This document shows, one piece after another, positions 37,113-50,375 of a stretch of DNA of 64,000 nucleotides. The translations under genes and the position numbers were made by a program. Positions within the stretch are counted from its first letter, which is position 1; the number at the start of each line of letters is the position of its first letter. Origin of the DNA: Paragonimus westermani (Eukaryota > Platyhelminthes > Trematoda > Plagiorchiida > Troglotrematidae); the NCBI GenBank assembly GCA_008508345.1, contig QNGE01003715.1, positions 1-64,000 on the forward strand, given 5' to 3'. The notes beneath the pieces are model-generated. The model was not told where the DNA came from and ran no database searches. It saw nothing but the letters and a program-made list of their open reading frames with translations.

Positions 37113-40100
37113 GGGTCATCTATGTTTGATTCGTTCACCGGTATCTGGTGCCATTAAGTGTGTGGTTAGCTAGCTGATCTATCTATGCGGTAGATGACCG
37201 ATTGCCGAACGGTTAAAATTATCTATCTCATAGTTAAGCGTCAACGATCGTTGGTGGGCTAAGCGGTCTGCTTAGTGGCCCTGTTGTGGAGATTTTTGTA
37301 AATCTTAATAAACGGAGTTTTCTGAGAATAGCCCTTATTACAAGGCGGATGTATTGCATAGATCTGACTGAATAGTACTGTCGTGTAAGAGGTAGCAGTA
37401 GTGTTCGATATTAGCCCGCTACACAGAGTCAGATCTCTAGTTAGTTGAATTTTTCTCCTTGCATCCTCTTTGATCGTGCCAGTTCCTCGGGTTCTCTACA
37501 GTGTTGAACAGAAATGCAGCAAATCGAGTTGTCCCTTTTGGTCTGTCTAGATGTGTCGCCTACTCTGGATACCTCGACGACTATGCTCATCAGTGAAAGT
37601 TACACGGTGATCTACCTTATGCCTGAACCTGGCGCAGTAAAGTGGAGATATTAAAGTATTCAGACCCGTTGGATAAGCTGTTGAACCTTGATCTACGCCG
37701 CCGTTCTTCAATCACACCCTCCGAACAGCTGATCAACCCTAAGTATGAATTCAGACGGTGCCCACTGTATGCATCTCTTCGATCTTCATTGCCATCTAAC
37801 TTGTCTGACTCCTTCCTAAGTTCTCTGTCTGGCACCCGTTGTGTGTGCGTGAGCCATCCCGGGCGATGCTGCCAAATATGCCTTACTGACGCTTACGAAC
37901 TGACCGCGAGTGACATCCAGTGTAGAGTTATCCATGCGCTAACCATTAATTACCCGAAGCCAGTGTGGTCTTGTCACACGTCACATGGATTACGTGATCG
38001 TTTGGGTAGAATGATCAGTGCATCCCAGACATCACTTGCAGGCAGATAAATTACTAGAATCGTCATTCTTCTTCATTATTATCTATGTTCATCATGTTGA
38101 ACACTTAAGTGTCAAGAAATTCGTAGTGTCTGCGGAGTTTGTTTGTCACCGACCAGACAAACTAACCTGTGTGAGAGAAATACCGGAAAGACTGCTGCTA
38201 GGTAGTTGTTACAGAGCCCGTTTGCGGTAGGCCGGATTAGTGTGTTATGGTAAGCTCTGACCAAGGTTATCATGTAACGGTCCGTGGTCTACACCAAACG
38301 AACTAGACACAGTAACAAAGGGGTAGAATGCTTGCTTTGTCAGTAAACGACTCATGTGTCATGTTATGGTGTGCGCAAGAATATTTGTGAACTGTTGCAG
38401 AAAAACCCTGCGAACGATTTGTACTACCTATGGCAAACTCGTCTGCTAACTGTTCAAGCGTCCGAACACACTAAACTTGATGGTGTGAAAAGTAATGTTT
38501 ACAGTGGTTAGGAGAACCCAATAGTAAAGGAGTTGTAATATTCCAACTGTGTCAGTACACACAATGTCTAACGTTCCCAGTCGAACACAATAAAGTCTAC
38601 TTCACAGAATAGAAAGACCACGAATTAACGAGAAACGTGTGTAACACAACTCAGATACCGAAGGTCAATCCGACACCGTCTTTTTTGTCCACACATATAT
38701 ATCGGGGTTCCCCGGTCCGTAAACAAAACACCAACCAGAACTGTTCTCGCATTCACTGACTGCTGGCCTCAGCCTCCGGTTGGCCAACTTCTCCAGCCCG
38801 GTCCACGGACGCGGCAAGTCCGCGTTTTTGAGGAACTGAAAAGAGACGGAAGGGAGTGTATGTGGCAAAACAAAATGGCGGCTCACTTCGTGCTATCAAA
38901 GAGTGTCCTATCGAATTTTCTGCCGTTCGAATTCTCGTTGTGTAGCACATTTAAACAGGAGTGTCGGTTCGCAGGTTGGTGCCAGTGGGACCGCTTGGCG
39001 TGAACCATCCCCACGTAACGTTCGAGAACATTAAACATCGGGGACTTGGAACGACCAACTGCGGTATTATAATAGTCTCAGGAGAGTTTAATAGTGTTGA
39101 CAAGTTCGTAAACACGGAATTTGTCACACTTGGAATTGACCTTGAGCTGACCGATTGCATTATGATATTAGACCACCTGGAACTCCCTTCGCACAGCATT
39201 ATGGAAAATTAGGGGTCAGAAAAATTCCAGTTAGGTATATTCAGGGGATTTGCAGAAATCTGGATAAAAACGATTCTATCGTATCACCTGCTTTTTCGGG
39301 ACGACGTCGAAAACTGTTCATTCTGCAACAGACTAGTTAGAGTAGAACACATGACTCAATTGATATTCCTCCTGGCGTTTTTAAGTCGTAAAGTTTTCGA
39401 TTTAATCGACTTATTCTCTAGTAGGGCCGGAGCTGCAAGAACTTTGACGTCTCTAACGTACTCCGCCATGATGCAACTGCATGCTTGGAAAGCAGTATGC
39501 ACAATGTAACACATTGGCACCTCAAAGAAGCTTGCATCCGACTATTTGAACACTTGGAAACTGATTACACCACATTACCTATTTCTACCCACTTGACAGC
39601 TAGATTGGTACCTTGACTACAGCATGCATAGAACGTGTCTGATCGCATTCTAGGTGCTTGGCAAAGAATTCTGTTTCTCATCTAAGAGGTGTAAGTTTTG
39701 CACAAACAGTACTCAAAATATTAAAACTGCTACATATATATTTCACCTCATCTTTGAGAAAAAACCAAGACATGACAGTCAGAAAAATTCCGGCCCAGAT
39801 TATGATGAATTCCAGTAACAGATCAGCAAAAAAAATATAGTGCTTCGTTCCTTATTGCAGACGGCAACTATAACCCAGATGGCATGGAGTGTTCACGAAA
39901 ACAGCTGAACTTAAAAACAAGTTGGAGAAAACGTCTTTTCCTTCAATTCTTTTAAATACTTGCACGCTAACACAGCCTCCTACACTCTGCATCTCAGCGT
40001 GGCCGGCTATGTTGAATAGTATTGGAAGTTGACCTGATGAAGAGTTTGAACCAGAATCACTCGGTTTACCGCAAATGACTCATTTTTGCTGAGACCGTCA

Positions 40101-40740
40101 ATATTGCAAGTGCTGGTGCACATCTTCACCTTGTCCATTACCCTAGAAAGTCTGCTGTACATCACTCTACCCTTCTCAGCTCGCCGGAACTGTGAGGCTC
40201 ATTGTATATTCCACTGTTGCATCGTCCCGTTTGTCTGGTTTAATCTAACGTCTTTCATTTTCTTCATCTAGGAGGAAGAAACGATCGAGCAGTACAACAA
40301 GTGAATTATTTCTAGCAGGATTCTCACCACTAGTACTTGTGATTAACTTCAATCATCATGTGCCTGACTTTGGTTTCAAAAAAGGTTTATGCTCATTCAA
40401 ATACCCAGTAGTTGACTCTTATGGTACGATCATATGGGTGGACTTAATGAAAGACGCTAAGGTTTCCCCATGCTGATGGACATCTCACAAGTCATCCGAG
40501 GTTGACTACACCTCAGCTAGTCATGCACGTGTGCTTTCTAACTTTCGGAATCGATCCTTCACTCAACTACAGTGGCTTTGAAGTATGTTGTTTTGAAATA
40601 TTTGATCACGTGCAACTAGGTCCCTTCAAATATAATTTCGTTCAGAACTACTGAGAAAGCGTGATACAGGAACTAAGTACTGGAAGTTGGTCAAATGACG
40701 CGACTGAACCGTTATTAGGTCATCTTTGACAGATCGTCGA
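37113..40740. other. No named gene; a few protein-like frames
   Basis: Includes a 141-codon plus frame (37,627-38,049) and a plus frame open from 38,952 to 39,507 except for one TAG at 39,210. Both are close to chance expectation. A locally GC-rich patch at 38,755-38,880 ends in AAAATGGCGGC, a good start-codon context and a YY1-like motif, followed by 42 codons to a stop. None of these has a recognised product. Confidence 0.35.
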
Positions 40741-40762
40741 GGTTGCCTTAACCGGGGTGATT

Positions 40763-41003
40763 AGCAAGTGCGTCCGCGTAAAGCATACGGGACAACATAT
40801 GACTAGGCGACACAAAAACGCTATCTCCAATACATACGCCTGAAAGCATATCGACTGAAGATGACTGTGCAGTCGCGTGCTGATGATCGATATTCTCTTC
40901 CTGTTGACGATAAGCTCATTACTACACTTTCTCCTCGGGTTAAGTCTTATGGCTTTTCAACCATTCGTTATACCTGATAAAGTACAACTCATGACAACGA
41001 AAC
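40763..41003 (+). pseudogene. Possible old Penelope-type GIY-YIG relic
   Basis: A 26-codon frame reads HTGQHMTRRHKNAIS, similar to the YxGxTGxxxxxRxxEHKxA segment of GIY-YIG endonucleases, with the Tyr-Ile/Val-Gly part eroded. About 130 bases later CTGATAA...CGAAACGTG (40,974-41,006) resembles the degenerate hammerhead-type tail seen behind many such elements. Too short and degraded for firm assignment. Confidence 0.33.
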
Positions 41004-41109
41004 GTGTGTTGCCGCTATGTCTAATTTGTTACGCAACGATCACCTGATCATGTCCCTGTATATTTTCGATATATCATCTTAATCACATATCACTATAATC
41101 CGACCTGTA

Positions 41110-41359
41110 GAATACTGCATCAACGGCCGCTTTCGGAGGGGGGGGCATATCCTCACGCTCAATACCATTCTCTGTTCCCAGATCGCTCGATGAAGTTGGC
41201 ATACGAAGTGAATCGCCACAACTGCAGATAAGCTTCTTTCAGTGTCTTCCAAACCCTAAGGACCTGGCTGAAACCATCCTGGCGGCGCCATTATTAGATG
41301 GCTCCAAACGAGAGTGTGACACAAACAGTCGTCATGTTAGTCCGAGCATCCAAAGAGTT
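41110..41359 (+). CDS. Possible exon, unrecognised
   Basis: After CGACCTGTAG (a possible acceptor) the frame is open for 82 codons with protein-like composition: STAAFGGGGISS, then LPNPKDLAETILAAPLLDG. The Gly run comes from GGAGGGGGGGG at 41,136-41,146. No start codon is used, so it would be an internal exon; GTTAGT near 41,335 could be its donor. No family recognised. It lies just upstream of two other exon-like segments on the same strand. Confidence 0.2.
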
Positions 41360-42371
41360 TAACCATCGGGATTATTTCGAAGTACTGTATGTCTGAATAG
41401 CGTTTTCTCCATGCTTAAACTTCATGTCCAAGCCACAGTTCTCTCTCTACTTATATAAATGCTATATCATTTGGCTTAGGCTCATTTTCATTTATGCTCG
41501 CATGATACCTGCTGTTTCTAACACGAACGTCTTGATTTGTTTGTTTTCATCCTTTTCGCCATCATTTACCCTTTTTATTATCGATCAATATAAACCTACA
41601 AACTGTTGTACATTAGAACTTTTCAATTGACTTCTGTTTTTCTGGTAGGTTTGAACTGACAGCCAGGGAGATTTGAGATTCACCTTTTGTATTTACTTTA
41701 GGCGTTTCCTTTTGTCATGCACACTCAGTAGCAATCGCGTCCTAAACGTTGTGTACTTGTGTGGATGTGTGTGAGTTCCCATAGGTCGTGTGAACATGAT
41801 TGTATGTTTAATTCGGTAGAGAATGCGTCAAAAGTTTGGTGTTGTCACACCATTAACACACTCAGAGTACATCGTCAGCAAAGGGACAAGGAGTACCTTA
41901 AGCTCAAATAGGTTGTGTCGGTCTTATCTAAATGCTCGTTCTTATCAGCCAACCATCACCGTCACCTTGTAAACTAGTTGCTCTCATTTTTAGAAACTTG
42001 TCATAGTGGCTTCAGCCTTTCTTTCTATTCAGCTTTTTCAGTGTGTTTTTGACGAACGTTCTCCGTTTTCAGTCCAACCTTGAATTTTTGTTTCACTCCT
42101 TCTTCCTATCTAGGGTGCAATAGTCAGTACTGTTATATGGAACTAATCGTTACCTTAAATTTTCTGTTTTCTTTCTTCCCATTTTATGCCTTGCCGTTTG
42201 AGACTGTTTATGCTTCGAGAAATGAGGGTGTCACTTTCGTGCTAGCTTGTCATCTGGCTAATCGACATTCGACGGTTGGACAGAACGACCCCATTTACAC
42301 GCCGTCGGTCATTCTGGCTTACACTGGATACTAGTACGGCGCAAACCACCTCTGATTACTGTTATGTGCAG

Positions 42372-42534
42372 GCGCCTTTTGGCATTGACCAATGTGACAG
42401 GCCAATGCGAGACAGATGCCACCAACCCTGTTTGTGCGGAATATGTGGTATTCGAATGGCCTCCGGTTGCAGTGCGTGAGACTCATTTTGGATTTTCGAT
42501 AGTCACACATGTTTCAGAACACCAAAGTATTCAG
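42372..42534 (+). CDS. Possible internal exon with good splice sites
   Basis: A pyrimidine-rich tract ending TTATGTGCAG precedes 42,372, and the exon ends TTCAG before an excellent donor GTGAGC at 42,535. The single frame open throughout encodes about 54 residues: LLALTNVTGQCETDATNPVC, a VFEWPPVAV segment and HVSEHQSIQ. It has an N-glycosylation sequon (NVT) and a Cys pair, suggesting an extracellular domain. This is the best splice-supported segment on the plus strand, but no family is recognised and no phase-compatible partner was proven. Confidence 0.32.
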
Positions 42535-43771
42535 GTGAGCGGACAGGGACGAGATAAAAGCATACTAATGCACAGTCCGTCTTCGTTGATAAGGACAAGT
42601 CCATATGATGACTGACAAACGTATACCGAAGCAGCTGTAATACGTGTAACCAAAAGCACGTAGGCTAGGTCTTGGTGTTCAGAAGGTGTAATGCCAAGAT
42701 TTTATTCACGTGAAATTTTCATGTTGTTATATCGATTTCAATTCTTCGGAGAACTTAGTGTTTAAGCGGATCGTCTAAATAAATACAACCTGCACGAGCA
42801 TCCTAAGGTTCGATGAGCAACAGTTTTGCTCCTGTGGATTCAAGCGCGCAGTACACAGAAAAACCACAAGTACTATAGGTTGTGGTGAAGTGAGTATATG
42901 GCGTTTAAATGAATGTGTTAGGTTATCGACGCACCCATAGTACACCGTCAGCGCAAGTGAGTTATACTAGTTATACCCATTTCTTCCTTATCAACCAGCG
43001 ATGCTGAGCCTTTAGTAGATCACGCACTCTTATTTCTCAAAGTTGAGCCATGTTGGTCTTCTACTACTCTTCTATGACGAGGATTTTGTTTGGTTTCTGA
43101 TCCACATTTGAATTGTTGTTTCACTTGCTTATTTTGTTCAGACGGCGGCAATAATTAATTTTAATTTAAAATGCTTCTTATCAAGTATTTTCAACATCTT
43201 ACTTCCCAGTTTGTCTTATTATTGGGGTCTCTCTATTTACATCTAATAGTCTTAATAGTCTACCATTTGGTTAGTCAACGTTTGCCGGCTGGATCACAGA
43301 AACCTCCACTAACATATCTGCTAGACTTTTGCTTTAAGTCCAAAATGAACACAAGTGCGTCTTGGCTTCGGTCAGTGTGATAGGCTAATCCGAAACGCAT
43401 GCTACCAGCCATGTGCATGGTGTCCATCGACCAAACTGCTGCCCATAACGCATGACACTCATGGAAGTATGGTGTGATTGCTTCCTTTTCCAACTAAGGA
43501 TATTTTATCCACACAGCCTGCTGAGTTCTACGCTGGAGCACCAAGAGAACCACTCTACACAAATAATGCTGGAAATATTGTGCGCAAATTTTGTAAAGTT
43601 ATTCAGTGAATCACGATACCTTGCAAGCTGCGCTCACACTCCGTTTCTTGCCGGTTTGCGTTTTTGAACCACAATGCTTGCTCACTAAGCGGCGAATTTT
43701 ACACCTAAACATCTTATAAAAACTTGCGTCTGCTTCGACCTCTTTGATTGAGGTCTTCGTTTCATGTACAG

Positions 43772-43938
43772 TGGGAAAGATACCACCACTCATAGGTCGT
43801 TCCATTCCTTTTCGTGTTGTTGTTCGGTCATTCCTGACTATTTACCACAATTGCTTCGAGACAGTTCACGGAATGTCATATTGGTTACAATACCACATGA
43901 TACCTCAGCCAGGCTTATTGTGTATAGATCTGCGTCTG
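43772..43938 (+). CDS. Possible internal exon
   Basis: TCTTCGTTTCATGTACAG is a good acceptor and TCTG|GTAAGAG a good donor. Two frames are open across the 167 bases. One reads LLRDSSRNVILVTIPHDTSA, the other GKIPPLIGRSIPF. Neither begins in the phase left by the exon ending at 42,534, so another exon would have to lie between. The product is unknown. Confidence 0.22.
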
Positions 43939-45972
43939 GTAAGAGGAGAACATATTTTCGTCACAAATTTGTTTCTGAAGTTACTAAACATCTGCACAGA
44001 AAATGAAGTATGTCCTTGCTTTGATTAATATGATGAACCGAGTGCTTACAAAGCAATCCATGTTTCTCAGAATGACATTCTTTTCCATGCATTAATATCT
44101 TCCTCATTTTGCATCGGCAGAAATGGTGACAAAAGCGGTTGCGCACACAACCGAGGAGTTTAAAGTAACTAATATACACGACGAAATTTTACCCTCTTTT
44201 TCCTGAATTCATGAGTTTTGCGGTATTGTGACATCTCACATTTGTTAGGTGTTTCTGCCACAGAACTGGTTTTGTATAAGCTTCTCTATCATCACGCTAC
44301 TGCTCCGCTGACATTTCGCTTGGCTACCAGTAAGCATTCGGGGGGTTTTCATGATACCTGATGAACACCACTCGCAGTATACTTCGGTTTTCGAAATCAT
44401 AGATTTTAGCCGAACCCTTTTGAAATTAATCAGTAAATACGGGCCTGCTGGAGTTGCACATCGATGTCATAACCAAATCTGAACTTCAACCGTCGTTCTC
44501 AATTGACGTTCGTAGACTCCATGGATTGTACACTTGACGCTACTGGAGTTTCAAGTCAATACACCCGTTACACAGGAGGACATGTTAGCTGTCCTGTTAA
44601 CTCTTATTAACGACGTAAAGAACTGAATATGTTAGTCGTGTTCAATCAGAGATGTCGATTGCTATCAAGTAAATAAGGATGTGTTAAATGAAAATTAAGT
44701 GGAACACACTTGTTCCTACGTTGCTCATCTGGATAGATTGTGCAACCAGCCCCCCAAACGCTTCTTTTCCATTCCATGTCACAATGGTCGACAAGGTTGC
44801 TTTACGCGGATATGGATCGGAGTTCAGACCTCTGTAATAGTGTGCTGTAACAAGAAAGAAAGGCGAGCGTTTCCTCTTCTGTCCAAAGTTTCCATCGGGA
44901 AAGAAAAACTAAATAACGTGGTCAATACACTGACACATGACTTAGTGCCTCAATAAAACAACGGTTGAATTTATTGTTTGAGCCCAGTTTTCCAACTCAA
45001 GCACAGAACGTCCGTTGAACACACTGGATCCATTCAGCTGTTAAGTTGAATTTTAGTCCTGATTTTCAAAAGTATTGCTGATAAGATTCAAGGCAACTAA
45101 ATATCACAACAAAACCCAACTGGTTTACTCGAACATTTGCGTAATTAATGCCATAGAAACTACCACTCGAGTTGGAGTTCTCTATTAAACTTGTTCACGT
45201 AGCAGTTGTATATCTCCCCACATTCAACGACTTGAAAGATGATCCCATTTCTTTCTATTAGGAGATCAACTTTTATCCGCCAAGCCACCGAGTTTATTCC
45301 AAAAGTCGACTATGGGTGATGGAAAAAACCGGTATAACCAAAGTTTGTATAACGATCAGACAAAATCAGCTGCATGATTATGGTTACATGTTTACGACAG
45401 CCTTGTCAGGGAATCAGTTAATGATCTTGCAACACACAGTTCACCCACAAACAAATAATACTTAACTGATCATTCTCTGTTTGGATTGCAGTGTTTGCGG
45501 CTCGTACCATGCCAAATTTACACATCTTGAAGTCAAAGAAACGTTTTGAAAATACATGGTTTATTTTGAGCACTACAACTGTTTGTTTATAAACACAACC
45601 GGCTGTTGTTGCTCGTCTACTCATTCAGTAATCCACTCGGCATTTTGTCTGTGGGTCTTCACATCAGCTTGTTGCGATTCTCACTGATATCTGAGTGGTT
45701 TTGGACTAAATTTCATTGGTATGTTGTGTTCCCGGCAATTACAATTTATTTCCCTTGGGTTTAAAAGGACACTGAACGACCTAAGTAAACAAACGTTAAA
45801 GAAACTATTATCTTTGGCAGAATTGTGCTCCTTTTGTGTCGTCTCCGTTTTCTAAACCACCTAAACAATTTGATTTGTTTTGTATATATGATGACCGATG
45901 TGTTTCCACCTCTTCTGAAACTTTTACTGAACAGAAGTGTACTTTTCTGTAGACAAAGTCCTTAGGGATTAC

Positions 45973-46081
45973 CTGTCTGTAAAGACTAAATGAAAACCAA
46001 TCAGGTGTACTTGACGAATAAAAATTTTCAATGAGTTCTACCACAACGTTTAATGTAATCGACTCATACAGCTGTGGCTTT
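45973..46081 (-). CDS. Possible internal exon, minus strand
   Basis: On the minus strand, TCATTTCACAG precedes the segment and ACAGACAG|GTAATC closes it. The 109-base frame reads KPQLYESITLNVVVELIENF and then TPDWFSFSLYRQ, with no stop. Both splice sites fit the same open frame. Amphipathic and aromatic composition is protein-like; no family recognised. Confidence 0.27.
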
Positions 46082-46095
46082 CTGTGAAATGACAC

Positions 46096-48290
46096 GGTGT
46101 ATTAGATCAGTTTATTAGGCAGGAGGTGCGTACTGGTGAACCAGAATCGCAAAAGCAGTATTGTGACCGGATACGTTCTGTGTACTGCGTTATGTTGTTC
46201 ACGAGTAAAAACTCTGGCTCTTGAGGTGCATTTAGCAGCAAAATAAAGTGGAAATGTTCCTTCCACCGATGGAGATCAGAAAGTTTTGTACTCTGGATAA
46301 CGTGCCCAATAAAATATTTGGATCAGAGTGCTCATGTGTTGGATGAACTTAAAGATTTACTTAATAGATTTCACCAAGTAAATACCCTTGTATTGCTGGC
46401 AAACTTGTAGATGAGATTTTTCTTTCGGTTTAGGGTCGCAGATGGCTGCTATGGGTATCACTGTGCGCTATTCATGACGACTTCTTTTAGAGTAATCGCA
46501 TCACTGAGCCTTATGGTCGTTTGTTCAAGCGAGCATCCGAGAAGTAAATCAGGCTCCCCAATGTTTTACCTGAAGCAAAACGGCTAAAAGTATGCTTCAT
46601 TGAAATTACTTTGGTCTTCACAATAGTTGTTTATCATTTTGCATAAATAATTCGTCAACAACGAACATTCCATCTGATCTTCTTCTAAGATCGTCCAACA
46701 ATTTGTTAACTGACAACCGACCGAAGGGAATCCCGTTGTCAGTCGGTCCAAAGAAAAATTATCTAATAAGTACAAGTTACTAACATTGTTGACGTCAAAG
46801 AACTAATGCTACCAAATGGATATATAGAATTGAAGTCATTACATATGAAGTGGCTATTTGCTTACTCACATAAACTGTACTTTATCCCGATGAAGTGTTC
46901 TTGAATAATATGCATATATCGGCCCAAAGAAACACGTCAGTCTGTTGATACTTTCATCCAAGATCTGTTAATTATCTTAATCTTTATAATTCATTACAGG
47001 TCTGGTTAGTTTGTGTGTTTAGAAAACACATTTGTCTGATTCTAGATTGTTTTGACCATGTGCACTCAACTCAATCTGCCTAAAGTTTCGCTAACGAACT
47101 AGCTTACAAAACCCGGAGCAAATCTTCATCCGTTTATTTACTCACCGAGGTCGATCGGACGCTAGTACTTTGAGTAAACAGAACTGTGGAGATAATTCGA
47201 CAGTTAATACAGTTTGCCCTTTTCTAGTCCTTTTTCTAACCCCCGAAATAGCTTGATGTTAATCCGTATGTAGACATTTACCTTTTCTCGATTGCTGTTC
47301 TTGACGTTTTGTTCATGAGTTGACTAAAATTCAGCACATTCTACCAAAAATACGCAGAAAAACCATGTAGTTTAATGGGAGTCTCAAAACGGCCAGGCAA
47401 TTTGTGAAGAACAAGCATCGGGAAACATTGTGCGTTTTTGCAACAGATCACACTACTATTCCTTGCCTACTAAGCTACCATCTCACATTAAGGATGTGCT
47501 TTGTTTTTTAAACTCAAATCAGAAATTCATGAACGTTGGTTTTTACCCAGCTTGTCATCACGGGTTTTATCCCCGCAGCTCGGATCTCGTTTTCTGGTAT
47601 ACTGCAGCTGAAGAAAACGATACAGGTCTTTATAACAAGTGGTTGGTCAAATTTCGGTTTGTTGTGATAACTCTCCACCGAGACTTTTAACTATATTGTC
47701 ACGCTTGGGTTGTACATTAGCTTCACGTGGAAGAAACGATCAGGGGAGGTTACTGAACGAAATTACAGACTTAGGATTTCACTGAACGAATCATTAAGAC
47801 TGAGACCACTCCCAACCTCAAACACATTTACACGAGTCCATGCTGTTTACCACCAAAAGGTAGCCGGCACAAAGTCTTTTAGGTTAGTTGTGACGTCCTG
47901 CATTTGGCTGAAGAAAATTTTTATCAAAGCGGAGCTTGTTATATGGGTCTTGTTTTAAACTGCTTGTGAATACTTGCAGATGACAACAATGTGTTCTATA
48001 TAAGTCCAATTTTAGAGTATTGCAGCTAGCAGTATTGCCGCACAGCGTAGTCTGCGCTCGATCAAACTTCTTCAAACCTCAATGATAAAAAATAGCGATC
48101 ATATATCCTCCCTGTTGATATGATGAAGGTCGACAAAGGGCGACTCCTTCAGGTAACTAGTGTCAAACACTTTACTGTCGCATCGCGATTACAGCATGAA
48201 GATTAGAGGCTGAAAGTGGATCAGGCAGTCTGGTGTGAAAGTTGGACATACCAACGGTTTGAGCCCCAACGAAAATGACGGCGTTTATGT
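46096..48290. other. No recognisable gene
   Basis: Intron-like or intergenic DNA next to Penelope-like copy B. Frames at 47,430-47,690 and 47,710-47,958 are of chance length. Confidence 0.45.
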
Positions 48291-48479
48291 ATTTGAATAA
48301 GGAAGGTAGTAGGCTGATATTGCACGATTTATGTCCGGACACATTTCGCTGCATCGTAACGAGTGCATACAACAGATCATTTATATATCACTATGACAAA
48401 GCGACCAAGATACAAAGAAACCCAACTGTAAGAGTGCACAATCATTGTTATCATCAGCGTAGCGAGAACTCTACAAACA

Positions 48480-49260
48480 GTTGTTTCTGAACACAGAACA
48501 CGGGTTTGAATTTTCGGATTGCAATCGTTTCGATATACAACAGTGTTCGCCTGTGTGCCGTTGAGTAGATAACGCGAAATGCCGTCGTGGGATCACATTA
48601 GTGTTGCGTCATTAGAACGATGCAGGCACCTTGTTTCTAAGCGCGGCTGTGTTTGCGTAATCTTGACTCACATCTTGACCCACTTCGGGATGTGTGCCGT
48701 GACCCTGGTTCACAACTGGCACTCAATCCTGCCTATTTAGGATGCTACGTATCTACATCGATGTTCATAGAGAGGGTTGGATTTGGCTGACTCGGGTACC
48801 GGTTGTTTCACACTGGGTGTCCGAATCCGGAATGTTCTGACCAGAATCGCTGGGACCACTGCATTGTATATTCTCGCGATAGAACTAAACAGACGACGGT
48901 GAATAAGTTGGCATACGTCATCACCCTTAAAGAGAAGGCAAAGAAACACCGACTTTTTGGACACTGTGTCAGGTTGAATTCCTGTGTCAGTGGGATGTTT
49001 AAATCTTGCAATAAACGGTTTAGGGTAGCCTTTTAGTTGTAGGGTGGTCTCTAACAGGGCCTGTCTCTTCTTGAACAGTATCTTCAGTACAAATACTTTC
49101 GGCTCGATCAAACAAAGTGCGCACCAAACTTTGTTTATAGGATCGGGGAATAGAGCTTTTAAAATGCAGGCACTGATCTGTCCAAGTGCTCTTCTGATGG
49201 ACGCTTCGTTAAATCGAGCCACCTGCATTTCTCCAGATGTATATATCCAGAATTGGTAGG
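48480..49260 (-). pseudogene. Copy B linker and GIY-YIG endonuclease
   Basis: An open frame (48,737-49,228) covers the linker (MQVARFNEASIRRAL, then FKGDDVCQLIHRRL) up to YEHRCRYVAS. The Tyr codon of the YIG tripeptide has become TAA, and small deletions follow, relative to copy A. The rest is recognisable only at nucleotide level, to about 48,490 where the stop of copy A would be. The residue equivalent to the conserved C-terminal Asn is Cys, as in copy A. Confidence 0.8.
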
Positions 49261-49299
49261 CTGTTTTAATTTTCGCCTTCCCTGATGAAATGTATGTTT

Positions 49300-50375
49300 G
49301 GGTGCAAAGAACTTATCTAATCAAGTAAGCTCTGTGCTTGTAGTTGATTGTGTGCAATGAGAAGAATATCATCGACGTATCGCTTGCATAGCTACAAAGA
49401 AGATAACTGCCCTATCACTTGTTGCCCAAGTTTTGCTACGAAAATGTCTGCCAGAATAGGGCCGAGCGGGCTACCCATAGTTACCCCATCAAACTGTCTG
49501 TAGGCCGAGTCTTGGAACAAATAGCTGACGTTTTTGGTACAGAACAGCAGTAGTTGTTCCAATTCGCTTTCGGGTATTCCAATTCCTAGATGGTGCACCC
49601 TCATATAAGAAAGCGGAAATTCGATACAGTCATTTAGAGGAACGTTCGTGAACAGCGACTGCACATCAAATGAGCATAGATATTTATCCCGAATATCCAT
49701 TGTCTCAAGTAAGTCAGCAATTTCAAAACTACCTTTCAGACAGAACTGAGCAATTCGATCTCGAATGGGTTTCGGAAGTTTCGCGAGCCATTTAGCTACT
49801 TTGTGTTGTGGAGGGTTAGAGAGACAGAATTGGTCTGAATGGAAATCCAGATTTGTGAAGTTTCGGAAGTCCACATAGCTGTTGAAACTGAGTTCCAACT
49901 GACTTTATAGATTTGAATGGTTCTTCGTTGACGAAGTAATACTTGCAGTTTTCCATTGATAATCTGCTTGACGTCTACCGGGTTGTCTGGTCTTTCTTCC
50001 TTTTTGGGTCTCACGGAATCATTCAGAATACGTTGCATCTTATTGGTGTAGTCAGCCCTGTCCATCAAAACTGTTTCTGATCCTTTATCTGGTTGCAGCA
50101 CGATCAGTTCGTTGTTATAACCGAGCGATATGTTGATTTATGAGAAGACACTTTTGCCGACTAGATATAGTTCGAAATTGATGTTCCAAATCAACAAACT
50201 TTGCTTTCAGCTGGCTCTTATTCTCGTCGGATGTAGGTTGCTGGTTGGAAAACTGTTCATAGAACTGTTCAACATAAGGTTGGGTCTCAATACGGTTAAT
50301 CTTTCCAGGTAGAATACAGGGTTTTAAACCGCAAGATAATGCTTTTAGCTGGATCTCAGTTAGTTGAAATTACCA
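49300..50375 (-). pseudogene. Copy B reverse-transcriptase domain
   Basis: Read on the minus strand. MLQPDKGSE is at 50,101. Motifs typical of Penelope fingers (LCGLPKLHKSGFPFRPI) are in a different frame near 49,810-49,880. Next come PQHKVAKWLA, motif A (SFDVQSLFTNVPL, with the first catalytic Asp) and motif B (FDGVTMGSPLGPILADIFV). The catalytic tetrapeptide YVDD is intact at 49,368-49,379, but a TAG at 49,392 sits four codons before it in the same frame, and another stop follows shortly after. Three frames are needed to follow the domain, so it cannot make a working enzyme without multiple suppressions. Confidence 0.88.

Noticed and set aside
37627..38049. 141-codon plus-strand frame, Ser/Arg-rich
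   Set aside because: Protein-like in places (RRRSSITPSEQL) but not longer than chance predicts; no family and no convincing splice sites.
38952..39507. 185-codon plus frame with a single TAG, containing ENCSFCNRLVRVEHM like a retroelement Cys/His tail
   Set aside because: One-stop frames of this length are expected about once or twice by chance, and the Cys/His resemblance is too short to name a family.
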